64,000 nucleotides of DNA. Origin: JAAXKN01 sp036261625 (GTDB taxonomy: Bacteria; Bacteroidota; Ignavibacteria; Ignavibacteriales; SURF-24). The stretch covers positions 62,001-126,000 of the forward strand of contig DATAKL010000024.1 of the NCBI GenBank assembly GCA_036261625.1. Reading direction: 5' to 3'. The notes beneath the pieces are model-generated. The model worked only from the letters and a program-made list of their open reading frames with translations, searched no databases and had not been told where the DNA came from. Below, piece after piece: positions 9,041 to 17,879 of the stretch (positions within the stretch are counted from its first letter, which is position 1; each line of letters starts with the position of its first letter). The position numbers were made by a program, and so were the translations under genes.

Positions 9041-10123
9041 ATGCCTCAGGAAACAGGTATTAAAGAGATGAAAAGCTTTATTGTTAAAGTATTAATTGTA
9101 ATTGTTCTTTTTCTTTTGAGCCTTTTTGCAGTTTATCTTTTAGGAGCCGCCTCAGGAGTTCTGCTCCTGGTCTTTTTGGGCATTCTCCTTGGAGCAATGT
9201 TAGATGGAATGGCAGGACTTCTCAGGCGCTACTTAAAGCTTCCCAGGAAATTGGCAGTTATTGCCTCAGTGCTGATACTCCTGATGCTTGTCGTTGCAAC
9301 GGGCTGGTTTATCGGCCCAAGGCTTGGAGAACAGATGACCGAACTTTCCAGGAAGATTCCCGAGGCCGCAGGAAAAGTACAGGATATGATAATAAATACT
9401 TCATGGGGGAAGGCTTTGGTTAACATGGCTCCCAGCGCAAAGGAAGCCATGCCCTCGGCTCCCGATATAATCGGCTACCTGACAGGATTTTTCTCTTCTA
9501 CGTTTACCCTCATAAGCAACATTGTAATAATGTTTTTCATCGGGATCTATCTTGCCATAGATCCGGGACTTTACGTCGATAATTTAATTATGCTCTTTCC
9601 AGCTTCAAAGCGCGAGCGGGCGCGCACTGTGCTACATTACTGCATGAGGGCACTCAAGTGGTGGCTTGTAGGAAGGTTCTCATCCATGGCAGTAGTGGGC
9701 ATTCTTACAGCATTAGGGCTCTGGATTATCGGAGTAAAAACGGCTCTTTCGCTCGGCATTATTGCAGCACTCTTTTCTTTCATACCATTTCTTGGACCTT
9801 TTCTATCCTTTATTCCTGCTTTCCTTATAAGCTTTCTCCAGGACCCTGCACTGAGCTACAGTGTCATTCTGGTTTACATAATTGTTCAGTCGGTCGAGTC
9901 TTATTTCCTTACCCCCCTTATCGACCAGAAGACGGTCTCAAACCCCCCGGCACTGCTCATTACGATACAGCTTCTAATGGGGGTCTTAACCGGTCCTATT
10001 GGCGTCATACTGGCCAGCCCTCTGGTTGTAGTCGTAATAATACTGATCCAGACAGTATATGTCGAAGGAATCCTGGGCAGCAGGATCAAAGTAATGGGTG
10101 ACCAGTCGTCTAAATCCGGATAA
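9041..10123 (+). CDS. AI-2E family transporter (TqsA/YdiK-like)
   Basis: This is a 360-residue inner-membrane protein of the AI-2 exporter superfamily. It has paired hydrophobic segments at about 13-50 and 65-88, a soluble amphipathic stretch (about 90-150), and then a five-helix C-terminal block with the family signatures ALSLGIIAALFSFIPFLGPFLSFIPA and VQSVESYFLTPLIDQKTVSNPPAL. Some members release autoinducer-2, others act as Na+ or proton antiporters, so substrate cannot be assigned. Start choice is supported by AGGAGGAGA directly upstream; a second in-frame ATG nine codons on is less well placed. The position between trehalose genes and a chloride channel fits an ion-related role, which is inference. 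Confidence 0.9.
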   Translation: MPQETGIKEMKSFIVKVLIVIVLFLLSLFAVYLLGAASGVLLLVFLGILLGAMLDGMAGLLRRYLKLPRKLAVIASVLILLMLVVATGWFIGPRLGEQMTELSRKIPEAAGKVQDMIINTSWGKALVNMAPSAKEAMPSAPDIIGYLTGFFSSTFTLISNIVIMFFIGIYLAIDPGLYVDNLIMLFPASKRERARTVLHYCMRALKWWLVGRFSSMAVVGILTALGLWIIGVKTALSLGIIAALFSFIPFLGPFLSFIPAFLISFLQDPALSYSVILVYIIVQSVESYFLTPLIDQKTVSNPPALLITIQLLMGVLTGPIGVILASPLVVVVIILIQTVYVEGILGSRIKVMGDQSSKSG

Positions 10124-10248
10124 GACCCCAAAATATTCCGAACAAAAAACTCCCCCAAAACACTCCTTTTACATTTTAGTATACCTGATAATTTGTTATA
10201 TTTTCATCCGAAATATATTTTTGCTCTAATGTAAACGATCTGGTTGCT

Positions 10249-12027
10249 ATGAAAATTGTAAAATTCTACAAGGCTCTGCTCCTTCTTGTCAAAAGTCATT
10301 TAAGCCACCGTCAGTTTCTCATACTGTCAAGTATTCTGGTAGGGCTTACTGCAGGAACAGCTGCCGTACTTCTTAAAACAGTTACACATTATATTCAGTC
10401 ATTTCTTACGAATGATTTCCACTTCAGGTATCAGAATTATCTCTATCTCATATTTCCCCTCATAGGAATTACACTCAGTGTGGCCTTTGTAAAGTACGCA
10501 CTGAAAGGCAGATTCGGCAAGGGAGCGGGACACATACTCTTTCACATTTCAAAAAAATCGAGCGTGATTGAAAAGGCCACCATGTACTCGCATATGATTA
10601 CAAGCGCCGTGACCGTCGGCTTTGGCGGTTCGGCTGGCCTCGAGGCTCCTATTCTTGTAACCGGCGCTGCCATAGGCTCGAATTTCGCCCGCGTGAATCT
10701 GGAAGGCTACCGCGACAGAACGCTCCTGCTTGCCTGCGGCTCGGCTGCCGGAATTGCAGCCGTCTTCGATGCCCCGATTGCAGGAATGATGTTTGCCCTG
10801 GAGGTTCTGATCTCGGAGGTAAATGTTTCGGCCTTTATTCCACTGATCATTTCTGCAGCAACTGGAGCGCTGGTTTCTAAAGTAATACTCAGGGAAAGCA
10901 TTCTTCTTAATTTCAGCCTCAGGGCCCCTTTTAACTACAACAACGTGCCGTTTTATGTAATACTGGGGCTCCTATCGGGAATTATATCCTTATATTATGC
11001 AAGAATGTTCCGGAAGGTAGAGTCTTTGTTCCGCCCGATTGAACACAGGACATACATAAGAGCACTGGCCGGCGGTGCTGTTCTGGCGCTTCTGGTATTC
11101 CTTTTCCCCCCGCTTTTCGGCGAGGGTTATTCGAGCATTAAAATGCTTGCAAACGGAAACGTAGATACTCTTCTTAAGAACAGCTTCCTCTCTGAATTCA
11201 GCAGCAGCCAGTGGTACGTACTTTCAATTATAGGCGTTATATCGCTTGTAAAGGTTTTTGCCACATCCTTTACGCTGGGCAGCGGCGGCAATGGCGGAAA
11301 CTTTGCCCCATCGCTTTTTGTAGGAGCTTTTTTGGGGTTTTCCTTCGCAAGACTTGTAAACCTGATTGCCCCGTATAATCTTCCCGAGGCTAATTTTGCC
11401 CTGGTCGGCATGGCAGGCGTTTTAAGCGGAGTAATGTATGCGCCTCTTACGGGCATATTTTTAATTGCTGAGATTACCGGGGGCTACGAACTGATGATCC
11501 CGCTGATGGTGGTTTCAGCCTCTGCATATGCTATTGTAAAACACTTCGAGCCTTTTTCAATGGATACAAAGGAACTGGCCCAGAAAGGCGAACTTATTAC
11601 AGGCAACCGCGATAAAACCATTCTGACGCTCCTGCACGTGGAGGAAATTATTGAAAAGGATTTCAGCGTGATCAACAGCACTTCAGCAATCAGCGAACTT
11701 ACCGAAACAATTGCTCATTCAAGAAGAAATATGTTCCCCGTTGTGGACCACGCAGGTATTTTTCTTGGCGTAATTAAACTTGAGAACATAAGAGAAATTC
11801 TATTCGAACTTGAAAACTACAGGGATCTTCCCGCTATCGAGCTTATGGATAAACCCAGGGCTGTAATTGAGCACGATGAGGAAATGCATAGAGTTATGAA
11901 GATCTTTGATGAAACCGGAGCCTGGAACCTCCCTGTCGTAAAGGAAGGCAGATACATAGGCTTTGTCTCCAAATCGAGCATCTTTACAAAATACAGAAAA
12001 GAACTTTTAAGCGAGTATGCCGATTAG
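10249..12027 (+). CDS. ClC-family chloride channel/transporter with C-terminal CBS domains
   Basis: This 592-residue membrane protein moves chloride or related anions. The ClC core covers about residues 20-430. The gating-glutamate loop appears as GFGGSAGLEAPI (Glu kept, flanking residues differ from the classic GREGP), and the second anion-site loop as GSGGNGGNFAPSLFVGAFLG. The classic GSGIP loop is replaced by GKGAGH, so the usual selectivity serine is missing; nitrate, fluoride or other anion preference is open. Two CBS domains follow at about 460-590 (DFSVINSTSAISELTETIAHSRRNMFPVVDHAG; ELMDKPRAVIEHDEEMHRVMK), probably binding adenine nucleotides as a regulatory switch. A stem spans the stop codon (12015-12038). 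Confidence 0.93.
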   Translation: MKIVKFYKALLLLVKSHLSHRQFLILSSILVGLTAGTAAVLLKTVTHYIQSFLTNDFHFRYQNYLYLIFPLIGITLSVAFVKYALKGRFGKGAGHILFHISKKSSVIEKATMYSHMITSAVTVGFGGSAGLEAPILVTGAAIGSNFARVNLEGYRDRTLLLACGSAAGIAAVFDAPIAGMMFALEVLISEVNVSAFIPLIISAATGALVSKVILRESILLNFSLRAPFNYNNVPFYVILGLLSGIISLYYARMFRKVESLFRPIEHRTYIRALAGGAVLALLVFLFPPLFGEGYSSIKMLANGNVDTLLKNSFLSEFSSSQWYVLSIIGVISLVKVFATSFTLGSGGNGGNFAPSLFVGAFLGFSFARLVNLIAPYNLPEANFALVGMAGVLSGVMYAPLTGIFLIAEITGGYELMIPLMVVSASAYAIVKHFEPFSMDTKELAQKGELITGNRDKTILTLLHVEEIIEKDFSVINSTSAISELTETIAHSRRNMFPVVDHAGIFLGVIKLENIREILFELENYRDLPAIELMDKPRAVIEHDEEMHRVMKIFDETGAWNLPVVKEGRYIGFVSKSSIFTKYRKELLSEYAD

Positions 12028-12038
12028 CCTCGGCATAC
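12015..12038 (+). terminator. Hairpin spanning the ClC gene stop codon
   Basis: GTATGCCGA and TCGGCATAC form a 9-bp perfect stem with a 6-base loop that contains the TAG stop. There is no clean T-run, so this may be an mRNA-stabilising hairpin or a weak terminator. Confidence 0.4.
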
Positions 12039-12202
12039 CGGCTTAAAAAGTCTTCCGATACGTACACTCCTAAAATAACAACATTCAATTTTTAAGCCGC
12101 ACTTTCAATTATTGTAATTTTTTCTTATCTTCTTCCAAAATGAAGCTTAAGAGGGCTTCTCATTTGAATATTTAACAATAAAAAATTGACGTTATTTTGA
12201 GA

Positions 12203-12559
12203 ATGGAAAACTTCCGCAAAGGCAAATACAACCTGCTTATTCTGCTGCTTTACCTGTTTACTTTACAGGCTGCAACCGGCAGCGCGCTGTTTTCTATTTA
12301 CGCCTCTGCGGCTGAGGCAATTGTTTGTATAAAACAGCAGAAGCCAAAATCCGGCCCAAGGCACCAGATTCTTCTGCGGAAACACCTGAACGTCAACAGC
12401 AACGAAAAAACCTCCAATACCCAGGCATTTGCAGCTTCAAGGTTTTCTCTGCCTGAAATCAAAAATTTTGTCAGCCTAATAACATCAAATCAAATAAGCT
12501 CACTTTCCCATCCGGGATCCGGCAAACTGAAAGGCCGGGCTCCGCCTCAACTGTCTTAA
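12203..12559 (+). CDS. Small predicted exported protein, function unknown
   Basis: The protein is about 118 residues from the ATG at 12203. The N-terminus has the form of a signal peptide or anchor (MENFRKGKYNLLILLLYLFTLQAATGSALFS, basic then hydrophobic, with possible cleavage after ASA). The rest is short, Ser/Lys/Gln-rich and low in recognisable motifs; a single Cys lies just after the presumed cleavage site. I do not recognise it. It sits alone between the ClC and acetyltransferase genes. The coding call rests on the signal-peptide-like start and an intact reading frame only. Confidence 0.45.
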   Translation: MENFRKGKYNLLILLLYLFTLQAATGSALFSIYASAAEAIVCIKQQKPKSGPRHQILLRKHLNVNSNEKTSNTQAFAASRFSLPEIKNFVSLITSNQISSLSHPGSGKLKGRAPPQLS

Positions 12560-12680
12560 TTTTTTCAAAAAAGGAATACTGCCGGAAGATCCCTTAATGC
12601 AGTGTTGAATGACTGTATGAAAGATTGATAGCTTTAATATTATCTTTCAATAAAACACACGTCAGTTAAGGAGTTCTGAA

Positions 12681-13226
12681 ATGCGTAGACAAACCCAAAT
12701 TACTCTGAATGTAAAATTCCGGGCATGCCGCTATGGTGACCTGGAAAATCTTGAATGGTTCGGAATGTTTCATGACCACAGGAACATCATCTGTGAGTCA
12801 TTCAGAAGACACAGAGCCGGAGGTAATTACATGATAATTGCCGAGGTGAACTCTTTTCCAATCGGACAGGTATGGATCGACCTGGAGAAGAAACGTCTGG
12901 CAAATGCAGGCATCATCTGGGCGCTTCGCGTTATGCCTCCTTTTCAGAGGCTGGGCATCGGAACTGATCTTATCAGAATCTCGGAGGAATACCTAAAGAG
13001 AAAACATTACTCAATCTGTGAAATATGCGTTGAGAAGAGCAACACTTCTGCAAGAAAACTTTATGAACGCCTGGGCTACAGCCTCATAAGCGAAATAAAA
13101 GAAGAGTACTCTTATGTGACACCTGCTTCTGAGACGGTTAACTGCATAAGCGATGAATGGATGCTGCAGAAAGTCCTGAAAGAGCAAATACAGACTGAGG
13201 TAAGCCTCTCAGGACTTACGGTCTGA
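12681..13226 (+). CDS. GNAT-family N-acetyltransferase
   Basis: This is a 181-residue acetyl-CoA-dependent acyltransferase. Motif A is LRVMPPFQRLGIGTDLIRISEEYLK (the R/Q-x2-G-x-G/A pyrophosphate loop) and the C-terminal motif is NTSARKLYERLGY, both standard for GNAT proteins. AAGGAG lies before the ATG. The next gene on the same strand is a lysine-2,3-aminomutase-like radical SAM enzyme. That pairing recalls the AblA/AblB route to N-epsilon-acetyl-beta-lysine, an osmolyte, but this GNAT is shorter than typical AblB and a 172-bp gap separates the genes. The substrate is therefore a hypothesis only; the fold assignment is firm. Confidence 0.88.
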   Translation: MRRQTQITLNVKFRACRYGDLENLEWFGMFHDHRNIICESFRRHRAGGNYMIIAEVNSFPIGQVWIDLEKKRLANAGIIWALRVMPPFQRLGIGTDLIRISEEYLKRKHYSICEICVEKSNTSARKLYERLGYSLISEIKEEYSYVTPASETVNCISDEWMLQKVLKEQIQTEVSLSGLTV

Positions 13227-13252
13227 GTATTAGTAATACCCCGGGCATGTTC

Positions 13253-13302
13253 GCTCAGCTTCGGTTTGCCTTTGCACCGTAAACCGGGCATAAAGTCTGA
13301 GC
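13253..13302 (+). promoter_or_regulatory. Nested hairpin in the leader of the KamA-like gene
   Basis: An outer stem GCTCAG/CTGAGC encloses an inner stem CGGTTT/AAACCG. The element lies 97 bases upstream of the radical SAM gene start and is flanked by a direct repeat of CCGGGCAT. It does not match any riboswitch class I can recall; it could be an attenuator or the terminator of the acetyltransferase gene. Confidence 0.3.
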
Positions 13303-13398
13303 AGCACCGCAAAAAAATATTTCAACTAAAAAAGGAGGACTACATATTCCCGAAGAAGCTAAACCAAAACAAAAACTTTTTTATTACAGGAGTCAACC

Positions 13399-14724
13399 AT
13401 GAACGAATACAAATCATACATGCTGAATAACTTCAGAACTATACCTCAGCTGAAGAATTTCAGTCCCGAAGACTTGTCAGATATAGAAACAGTCGGGACT
13501 GTTCTGCCTTTTAAGACAAATAATTACGTAGTCGATGAACTTATCGACTGGTCGAAAGTGCCTGATGATCCGATCTTTAAGCTGACATTTCCGCAGAAGG
13601 AGATGCTTCTGCCTGAAGATTTCGATCTTATTTCCGCCGTAAAGAATGCAGAGGCAGACATACTAAAAGATGCCGTCAGTTCGATAAGACGGAAACTTAA
13701 CCCGCATCCTGCCGGACAGGTAAAAAATATTCCTGTGCTTCATGGCGAAAGACTCGAAGGGCTGCAGCATAAGTACCGTGAAACAGTTCTTTTCTTCCCG
13801 AGCCACGGGCAGACCTGCCACGCCTACTGCACGTTCTGTTTCCGCTGGCCGCAGTTTACAGGCGCCGATTCAATGAAGTTTGCCTCCAGGCAGACAGAAA
13901 AGCTTGTCAGCTATCTGGAGCTTCACCCCGAGGTAACGGACGTTCTTTTTACGGGAGGCGACCCGATGGTAATGAAAACGAAACTGCTGAAGGAGTATAT
14001 TCTCCCCCTTCTTAGTGACAGGCTTCCGAACATTCAGACCATAAGAATCGGCACCAAGTCGCTCAGCTACTGGCCCTACCGCTTTCTTACAGACAATGAT
14101 TCGGATGAGCTGATTTCACTTTTCGATAAAATCGTAAAATCCGGCAAAAACCTGGCCATTATGAGCCACTTTAACCATCCCGTTGAGCTTTCAACCGAAG
14201 CCGTGAGGAAGGCCATCGCCAGAATAAGATCCACAGGCGCTCAGATAAGAGGACAGTCGCCGCTGCTGAGGCATATAAACGACTCACCGGAGGTGTGGGC
14301 CGAGAACTGGCGCATGCAGGTAAACCTCAACTGCATTCCGTACTATATGTTCATCGCCAGAGATACAGGGGCCAGGCATTACTTTGAAGTCCCCCTTGTC
14401 GATGCCTGGAGGATCTTCCGCGAGGCATACCAGAAGGTCTCCGGAGTCTGCAGGACCGTAAGGGGCCCTAGCATGTCGTGCACCCCGGGAAAGGTACAGC
14501 TGCTCGGAACAGCTGAAATTTTTGGAAAGAAGGTTTTTACGCTCAGGATGATTCAGGGTAGAAACCCTGACTGGGTGGCCCGCCCGTTCTTTGCCAGATA
14601 CGACGAGAAGGCAACATGGTTTGACGAGCTTAAGCCGGCTTTTGGTGAAGATGAGTTTTTCTTCGAGAAAGAGCCGCTCCAGACGCGGGATTTTGGAGGA
14701 ACATTCTCATTTTCTGAAAATTAG
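13399..14724 (+). CDS. KamA-family radical SAM protein (lysine 2,3-aminomutase-like)
   Basis: This is a 441-residue radical SAM enzyme. The cluster motif is C-x3-C-x2-C in TCHAYCTFCFRWPQF, followed by the GGDP-type SAM contact in VLFTGGDPMVM. The C-terminal region has PSMSCTPGKVQLLG, where the Lys of PGK would be the counterpart of the PLP-binding lysine of lysine 2,3-aminomutase. The motif style (CHAYCTFC rather than CSMYCRHC) shows that it belongs to a divergent subfamily, so lysine is not assured as substrate. An AGGAG site precedes the ATG. Together with the upstream acetyltransferase it could make an acetylated beta-amino acid osmolyte, in line with the surrounding ion and trehalose genes; that is inference. 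Confidence 0.85.
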   Translation: MNEYKSYMLNNFRTIPQLKNFSPEDLSDIETVGTVLPFKTNNYVVDELIDWSKVPDDPIFKLTFPQKEMLLPEDFDLISAVKNAEADILKDAVSSIRRKLNPHPAGQVKNIPVLHGERLEGLQHKYRETVLFFPSHGQTCHAYCTFCFRWPQFTGADSMKFASRQTEKLVSYLELHPEVTDVLFTGGDPMVMKTKLLKEYILPLLSDRLPNIQTIRIGTKSLSYWPYRFLTDNDSDELISLFDKIVKSGKNLAIMSHFNHPVELSTEAVRKAIARIRSTGAQIRGQSPLLRHINDSPEVWAENWRMQVNLNCIPYYMFIARDTGARHYFEVPLVDAWRIFREAYQKVSGVCRTVRGPSMSCTPGKVQLLGTAEIFGKKVFTLRMIQGRNPDWVARPFFARYDEKATWFDELKPAFGEDEFFFEKEPLQTRDFGGTFSFSEN

Positions 14725-14747
14725 ACCGGGAGTACGTGACCTTTATT

Positions 14748-16538
14748 TCACTCATTGCCGGGTCTTTCAGCCAGACAGTAGATCAGCTTCTGCCCTGCCT
14801 TGGGGCGGGGCTGATTGCCGCTGTGATAAATACTTATCTTTCTGCTTTCAGAAATCAAAAACATAGGCATCACTTCAACGCTGCTGTGCTGCCTTAGGAA
14901 GTCATCATACTTAAACTGACCTGTAAAGCTTACGCTTTTTACGGAATTCTCCTTCAGGTTTTTCTCAAGGAAGTCGTAGTTGAACTCTTCGCCGAAGAGA
15001 ATGCGTCCTGACATCTCATGATTGCTCTCCCTGTCCCCCGTTCTGTTTGACACCTGGTAGAGACTGCTGCTTTCAAAATACTTCAGGTAATACATTACGG
15101 CAAGGGAGTTTATGGTTTCATTTCTGGTCAGGGCAAAAAGGCTTCCTATGCCCACAAGGCTCACCTGGTCTTCTGAGTCCTCTGAGAGTATGTTGCCGTA
15201 GAATGTCTCAAGGCCGCTTTCTTTTGCCGATGTAATATTTATCTGGTTTGTATCTGCGAGAAGCACCCTGAAACCTTCATTTTTAAGAACTTTCCCTGTT
15301 ACCCTTGCAAATTCATGAGCTCCCAGGATCAAAAAACCATCCGGATCGGGGTTCGAAATCCCAAACTTCTTTGAAAGCGGCCGCGCACTCAGTCCGTAGA
15401 CTACAATTGTCAGTACAATTGTGAGAAATATTACCGGGACAAGATATTTTGCATCTGCATACCCGGCTTCGGTCAGTCTCGTACCCATCAGTGATGCAAT
15501 CGAAGCAGCAACAACTCCTCTTGGAGCCATCCAGGAGAGAAACAGCTTTTCTTTCGTGCTTAGAGAAGAATTTATTGTGGATAAAAAAACTGCTGCCGGC
15601 CTGACCAGAACTATCAATACTGCAACGAACAGGAAACTGGTTTCACCGAGCAGTGCTAATTCCTGGAACTTTATTCTTGCAGAAAGTACAATGAACAGTA
15701 GTGAAATAAGCAGCAGACGCAGGTTTTCCTTGAATTCTACGGTCCGTTTTACAACTACCGACTTCTGGTTCGCCAGGACAATACCCATTACGGTTACAGC
15801 AAAAAGACCGCTTTCCCTTTGTATGATGTTTGAGTTTGTGGCCACTGCTACAACCACTGCCAGCGATACGGTGCTTTGAAGGTAATCAGGCAGAAGATTA
15901 TGTTTTATCATCTGAATAATTATAAGAGCTCCGACAAAACCTGTAGCAGTTGCAAAAACGATCGTCTTAAAAATTCCCCAGAATGCATTGGCTGTAGCCG
16001 CCCCAAAACCGGTTGACAGTATCCCCTCATAGACAAGTATTGTAAGAAGTGCCCCCATGGAATCGTTTACAATCCCTTCCCACTTTGTTATATAGTTTGC
16101 TTTGCCGAAAAGCCTGATCTCATTTATAAGAGGGATTATAACCGTAGGACCTGTGACAACAAGTATGGCCCCAAGCAGAAACGATATCTTGAAATCAAGC
16201 CCCAGAATAAATATGCCGCTCAAAGTAACAAGCACCCAGGTTACAAGTATACCCACAGTAACAAGGTTGCGCACTGCTTTCCCCGTGTGGCGGAGCTCTT
16301 CAATCTTCAGGCTTAAGCCCCCTTCAAAAAGAATTATCGCCACAAAGACAGAGATGACCGGACTTATCAGCTTCCCGAAATATTCCTCAGGATGGACTAT
16401 TCCGGCAACGGGACCGACCAGTATGCCCGTAATAATCAAAAGCAGGATTGAAGGAAGCTTAATTCTCCAGGCAATCCATTGTGCAAGCGCGCCCAGGACA
16501 ATTATTGCTGATATTCCGATTAAAAGTTCTTCAGTCAA
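14748..16538 (-). CDS. Cation:proton antiporter, NhaP/CPA1 type, with C-terminal RCK-like domain
   Basis: This is a 596-residue antiporter exchanging Na+ or K+ for protons. Twelve or so hydrophobic segments fill residues 1-390. CPA1 signatures are LLGAILVVTGPTVIIPLINEI and WEGIVNDSMGALLTILVYEG (the Asn-Asp pair of the transport site). After residue 395 a cytosolic nucleotide-binding (TrkA-N/RCK-like) domain follows, starting FLILGAHEFARVTGKVL and using LLADTNQINI and GNILSEDSEDQ, then a TrkA-C-like tail. The only start that keeps the first helix complete is a TTG at 16536-16538. It converges on the KamA-like gene with a 23-base gap. It fits the ion-homeostasis character of this stretch. Confidence 0.92.
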   Translation of the reverse strand: MTEELLIGISAIIVLGALAQWIAWRIKLPSILLLIITGILVGPVAGIVHPEEYFGKLISPVISVFVAIILFEGGLSLKIEELRHTGKAVRNLVTVGILVTWVLVTLSGIFILGLDFKISFLLGAILVVTGPTVIIPLINEIRLFGKANYITKWEGIVNDSMGALLTILVYEGILSTGFGAATANAFWGIFKTIVFATATGFVGALIIIQMIKHNLLPDYLQSTVSLAVVVAVATNSNIIQRESGLFAVTVMGIVLANQKSVVVKRTVEFKENLRLLLISLLFIVLSARIKFQELALLGETSFLFVAVLIVLVRPAAVFLSTINSSLSTKEKLFLSWMAPRGVVAASIASLMGTRLTEAGYADAKYLVPVIFLTIVLTIVVYGLSARPLSKKFGISNPDPDGFLILGAHEFARVTGKVLKNEGFRVLLADTNQINITSAKESGLETFYGNILSEDSEDQVSLVGIGSLFALTRNETINSLAVMYYLKYFESSSLYQVSNRTGDRESNHEMSGRILFGEEFNYDFLEKNLKENSVKSVSFTGQFKYDDFLRQHSSVEVMPMFLISESRKISIYHSGNQPRPKAGQKLIYCLAERPGNE

Positions 16539-16714
16539 TTCACTCTTCGTTTATTGAGATAAATACCGTTAGAGTAATATAACATCCTGGCGGATAAAAG
16601 TCATGCTCTAAAGCTCAAAGATGCACATTATCAGATTGCTTTTCAATTATATGCTTATTATAATTTTATTTGTAATGAATTGTCAGTTAAAGAATTTTAC
16701 ACAGGGGAGTAATT

Positions 16715-17701
16715 ATGGAACAGCGTGAGTTAGGAACCCAGGGCCTTAAGGTTTCTGCCATTGGCCTCGGCTGTATGGGCATGTCGGAATTCTACGGCGG
16801 ACGGGATGACAGTGAAAGCATAGCCACAATTCACAGGGCTATTGAGCTCGGAATTAACTTCCTGGATACGGCAGACATGTACGGTCCCTTTATAAATGAA
16901 GAGCTCGTCGGTCGCGCCATTAAGGGCAGGCGCGGCGAGGTAATCCTTGCAACAAAATTCGGCATTCAGAGGACCCCGGATCCCAATGTCCGCGGTGTTA
17001 ACGGACGCCCTGAGTATGTAAAAAGCGCCTGCGATGAGTCCTTAAAACGTCTGAGTGTGGATTATATCGACCTTTATTATCAGCACCGCGTGGATCCCAA
17101 TGTGCCGATCGAAGATACCGTGGGAGCCATGGCAGACCTTGTAAAAGCAGGGAAAGTCCGCTTCCTGGGTTTAAGTGAGGCAGGCCCAAACACAATCAGG
17201 CGCGCCCACTCGACACACCCGATCTCAGCACTTCAGACCGAGTATTCCCTCTGGACAAGGGATCCCGAGGATGAGATACTGCCCACGGTAAGGGAACTTG
17301 GTATTGGCTTTGTGGCATACAGCCCTCTGGGACGGGGTTTTCTGACTGGCAAGATTATAAATTATGAGGATCTGGATCCTGATGACTTCAGGAGATTTTC
17401 ACCCCGCTTCCAGGGGGAGAATTTCCAGAAAAACCTCGATCTTGTAAAACGTGTTGAAGAGATTGCAAACGGCAAGAGTGTCAAGGCAAGCCAGCTTGCA
17501 ATTGCATGGGTATTGGCCCAGGGAAAGGACATAGTCCCTATTCCCGGCACAAAGAGGCGGAAATACCTGGAGGAGAACGCTCAGGCTGTGGATATAAAAC
17601 TTACAAAAAACGATTTTGAGAGGATCGATCAGGTAATGCCCAAAGGCTCCGCAAGCGGCCTCCGCTATCCCGAAGCTACGATGAAGATGGTGAATATTTA
17701 G
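16715..17701 (+). CDS. Aldo/keto reductase
   Basis: This 328-residue NADPH-dependent oxidoreductase has the TIM-barrel AKR fold. The N-terminal strand is LGTQGLKVSAIGLGCMGMSEFYG. The catalytic Asp and Tyr sit in NFLDTADMYGPFINEELVGRAI, the Lys in VILATKFGI, and the His in DLYYQHRVDPNVPIEDTVGAM. The cofactor loop is IPIPGTKRRKYLEENAQAVD-like (VPIPGTKRRKYLEEN). The pattern is that of the AKR13 group of general aldehyde reductases. A GGGGAG site precedes the ATG. The natural substrate is not evident and the gene stands alone. Confidence 0.95.
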   Translation: MEQRELGTQGLKVSAIGLGCMGMSEFYGGRDDSESIATIHRAIELGINFLDTADMYGPFINEELVGRAIKGRRGEVILATKFGIQRTPDPNVRGVNGRPEYVKSACDESLKRLSVDYIDLYYQHRVDPNVPIEDTVGAMADLVKAGKVRFLGLSEAGPNTIRRAHSTHPISALQTEYSLWTRDPEDEILPTVRELGIGFVAYSPLGRGFLTGKIINYEDLDPDDFRRFSPRFQGENFQKNLDLVKRVEEIANGKSVKASQLAIAWVLAQGKDIVPIPGTKRRKYLEENAQAVDIKLTKNDFERIDQVMPKGSASGLRYPEATMKMVNI

Positions 17702-17722
17702 TTGCAATTAAACGGATAAGGG

Positions 17723-17767
17723 TGTCAGGGAGCGCTCCCTGACATCCGCCCGCGGCCTCCGGAGGCC
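17723..17767. repeat. Two perfect palindromes after the aldo/keto reductase gene
   Basis: A 22-base perfect palindrome (17723-17744, arms TGTCAGGGAGC and GCTCCCTGACA) is followed nine bases on by GGCCTCCGGAGGCC (17754-17767). There is no T-run, so a standard terminator is doubtful. The stems have no CTTYAG core, so they are not the same family as the islands at 28018 and 44345. Confidence 0.6.
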
Positions 17768-17879
17768 CCCAGTTCCCTCCTCCCGTAATTTAAATTATTT
17801 TTACGCTTGGTACTTTTTATTTCATAAGGATTTAATATCTTTACCCCTGAATATTTTATCAACTTATAAAATAACTACT

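Noticed and set aside
9658..10101. A 147-codon plus-strand frame
   Set aside because: It overlaps the AI-2E gene in another frame and lacks family features.
15421..16557. Two plus-strand open frames of about 150 codons
   Set aside because: They are antisense shadows of the NhaP-type antiporter gene.
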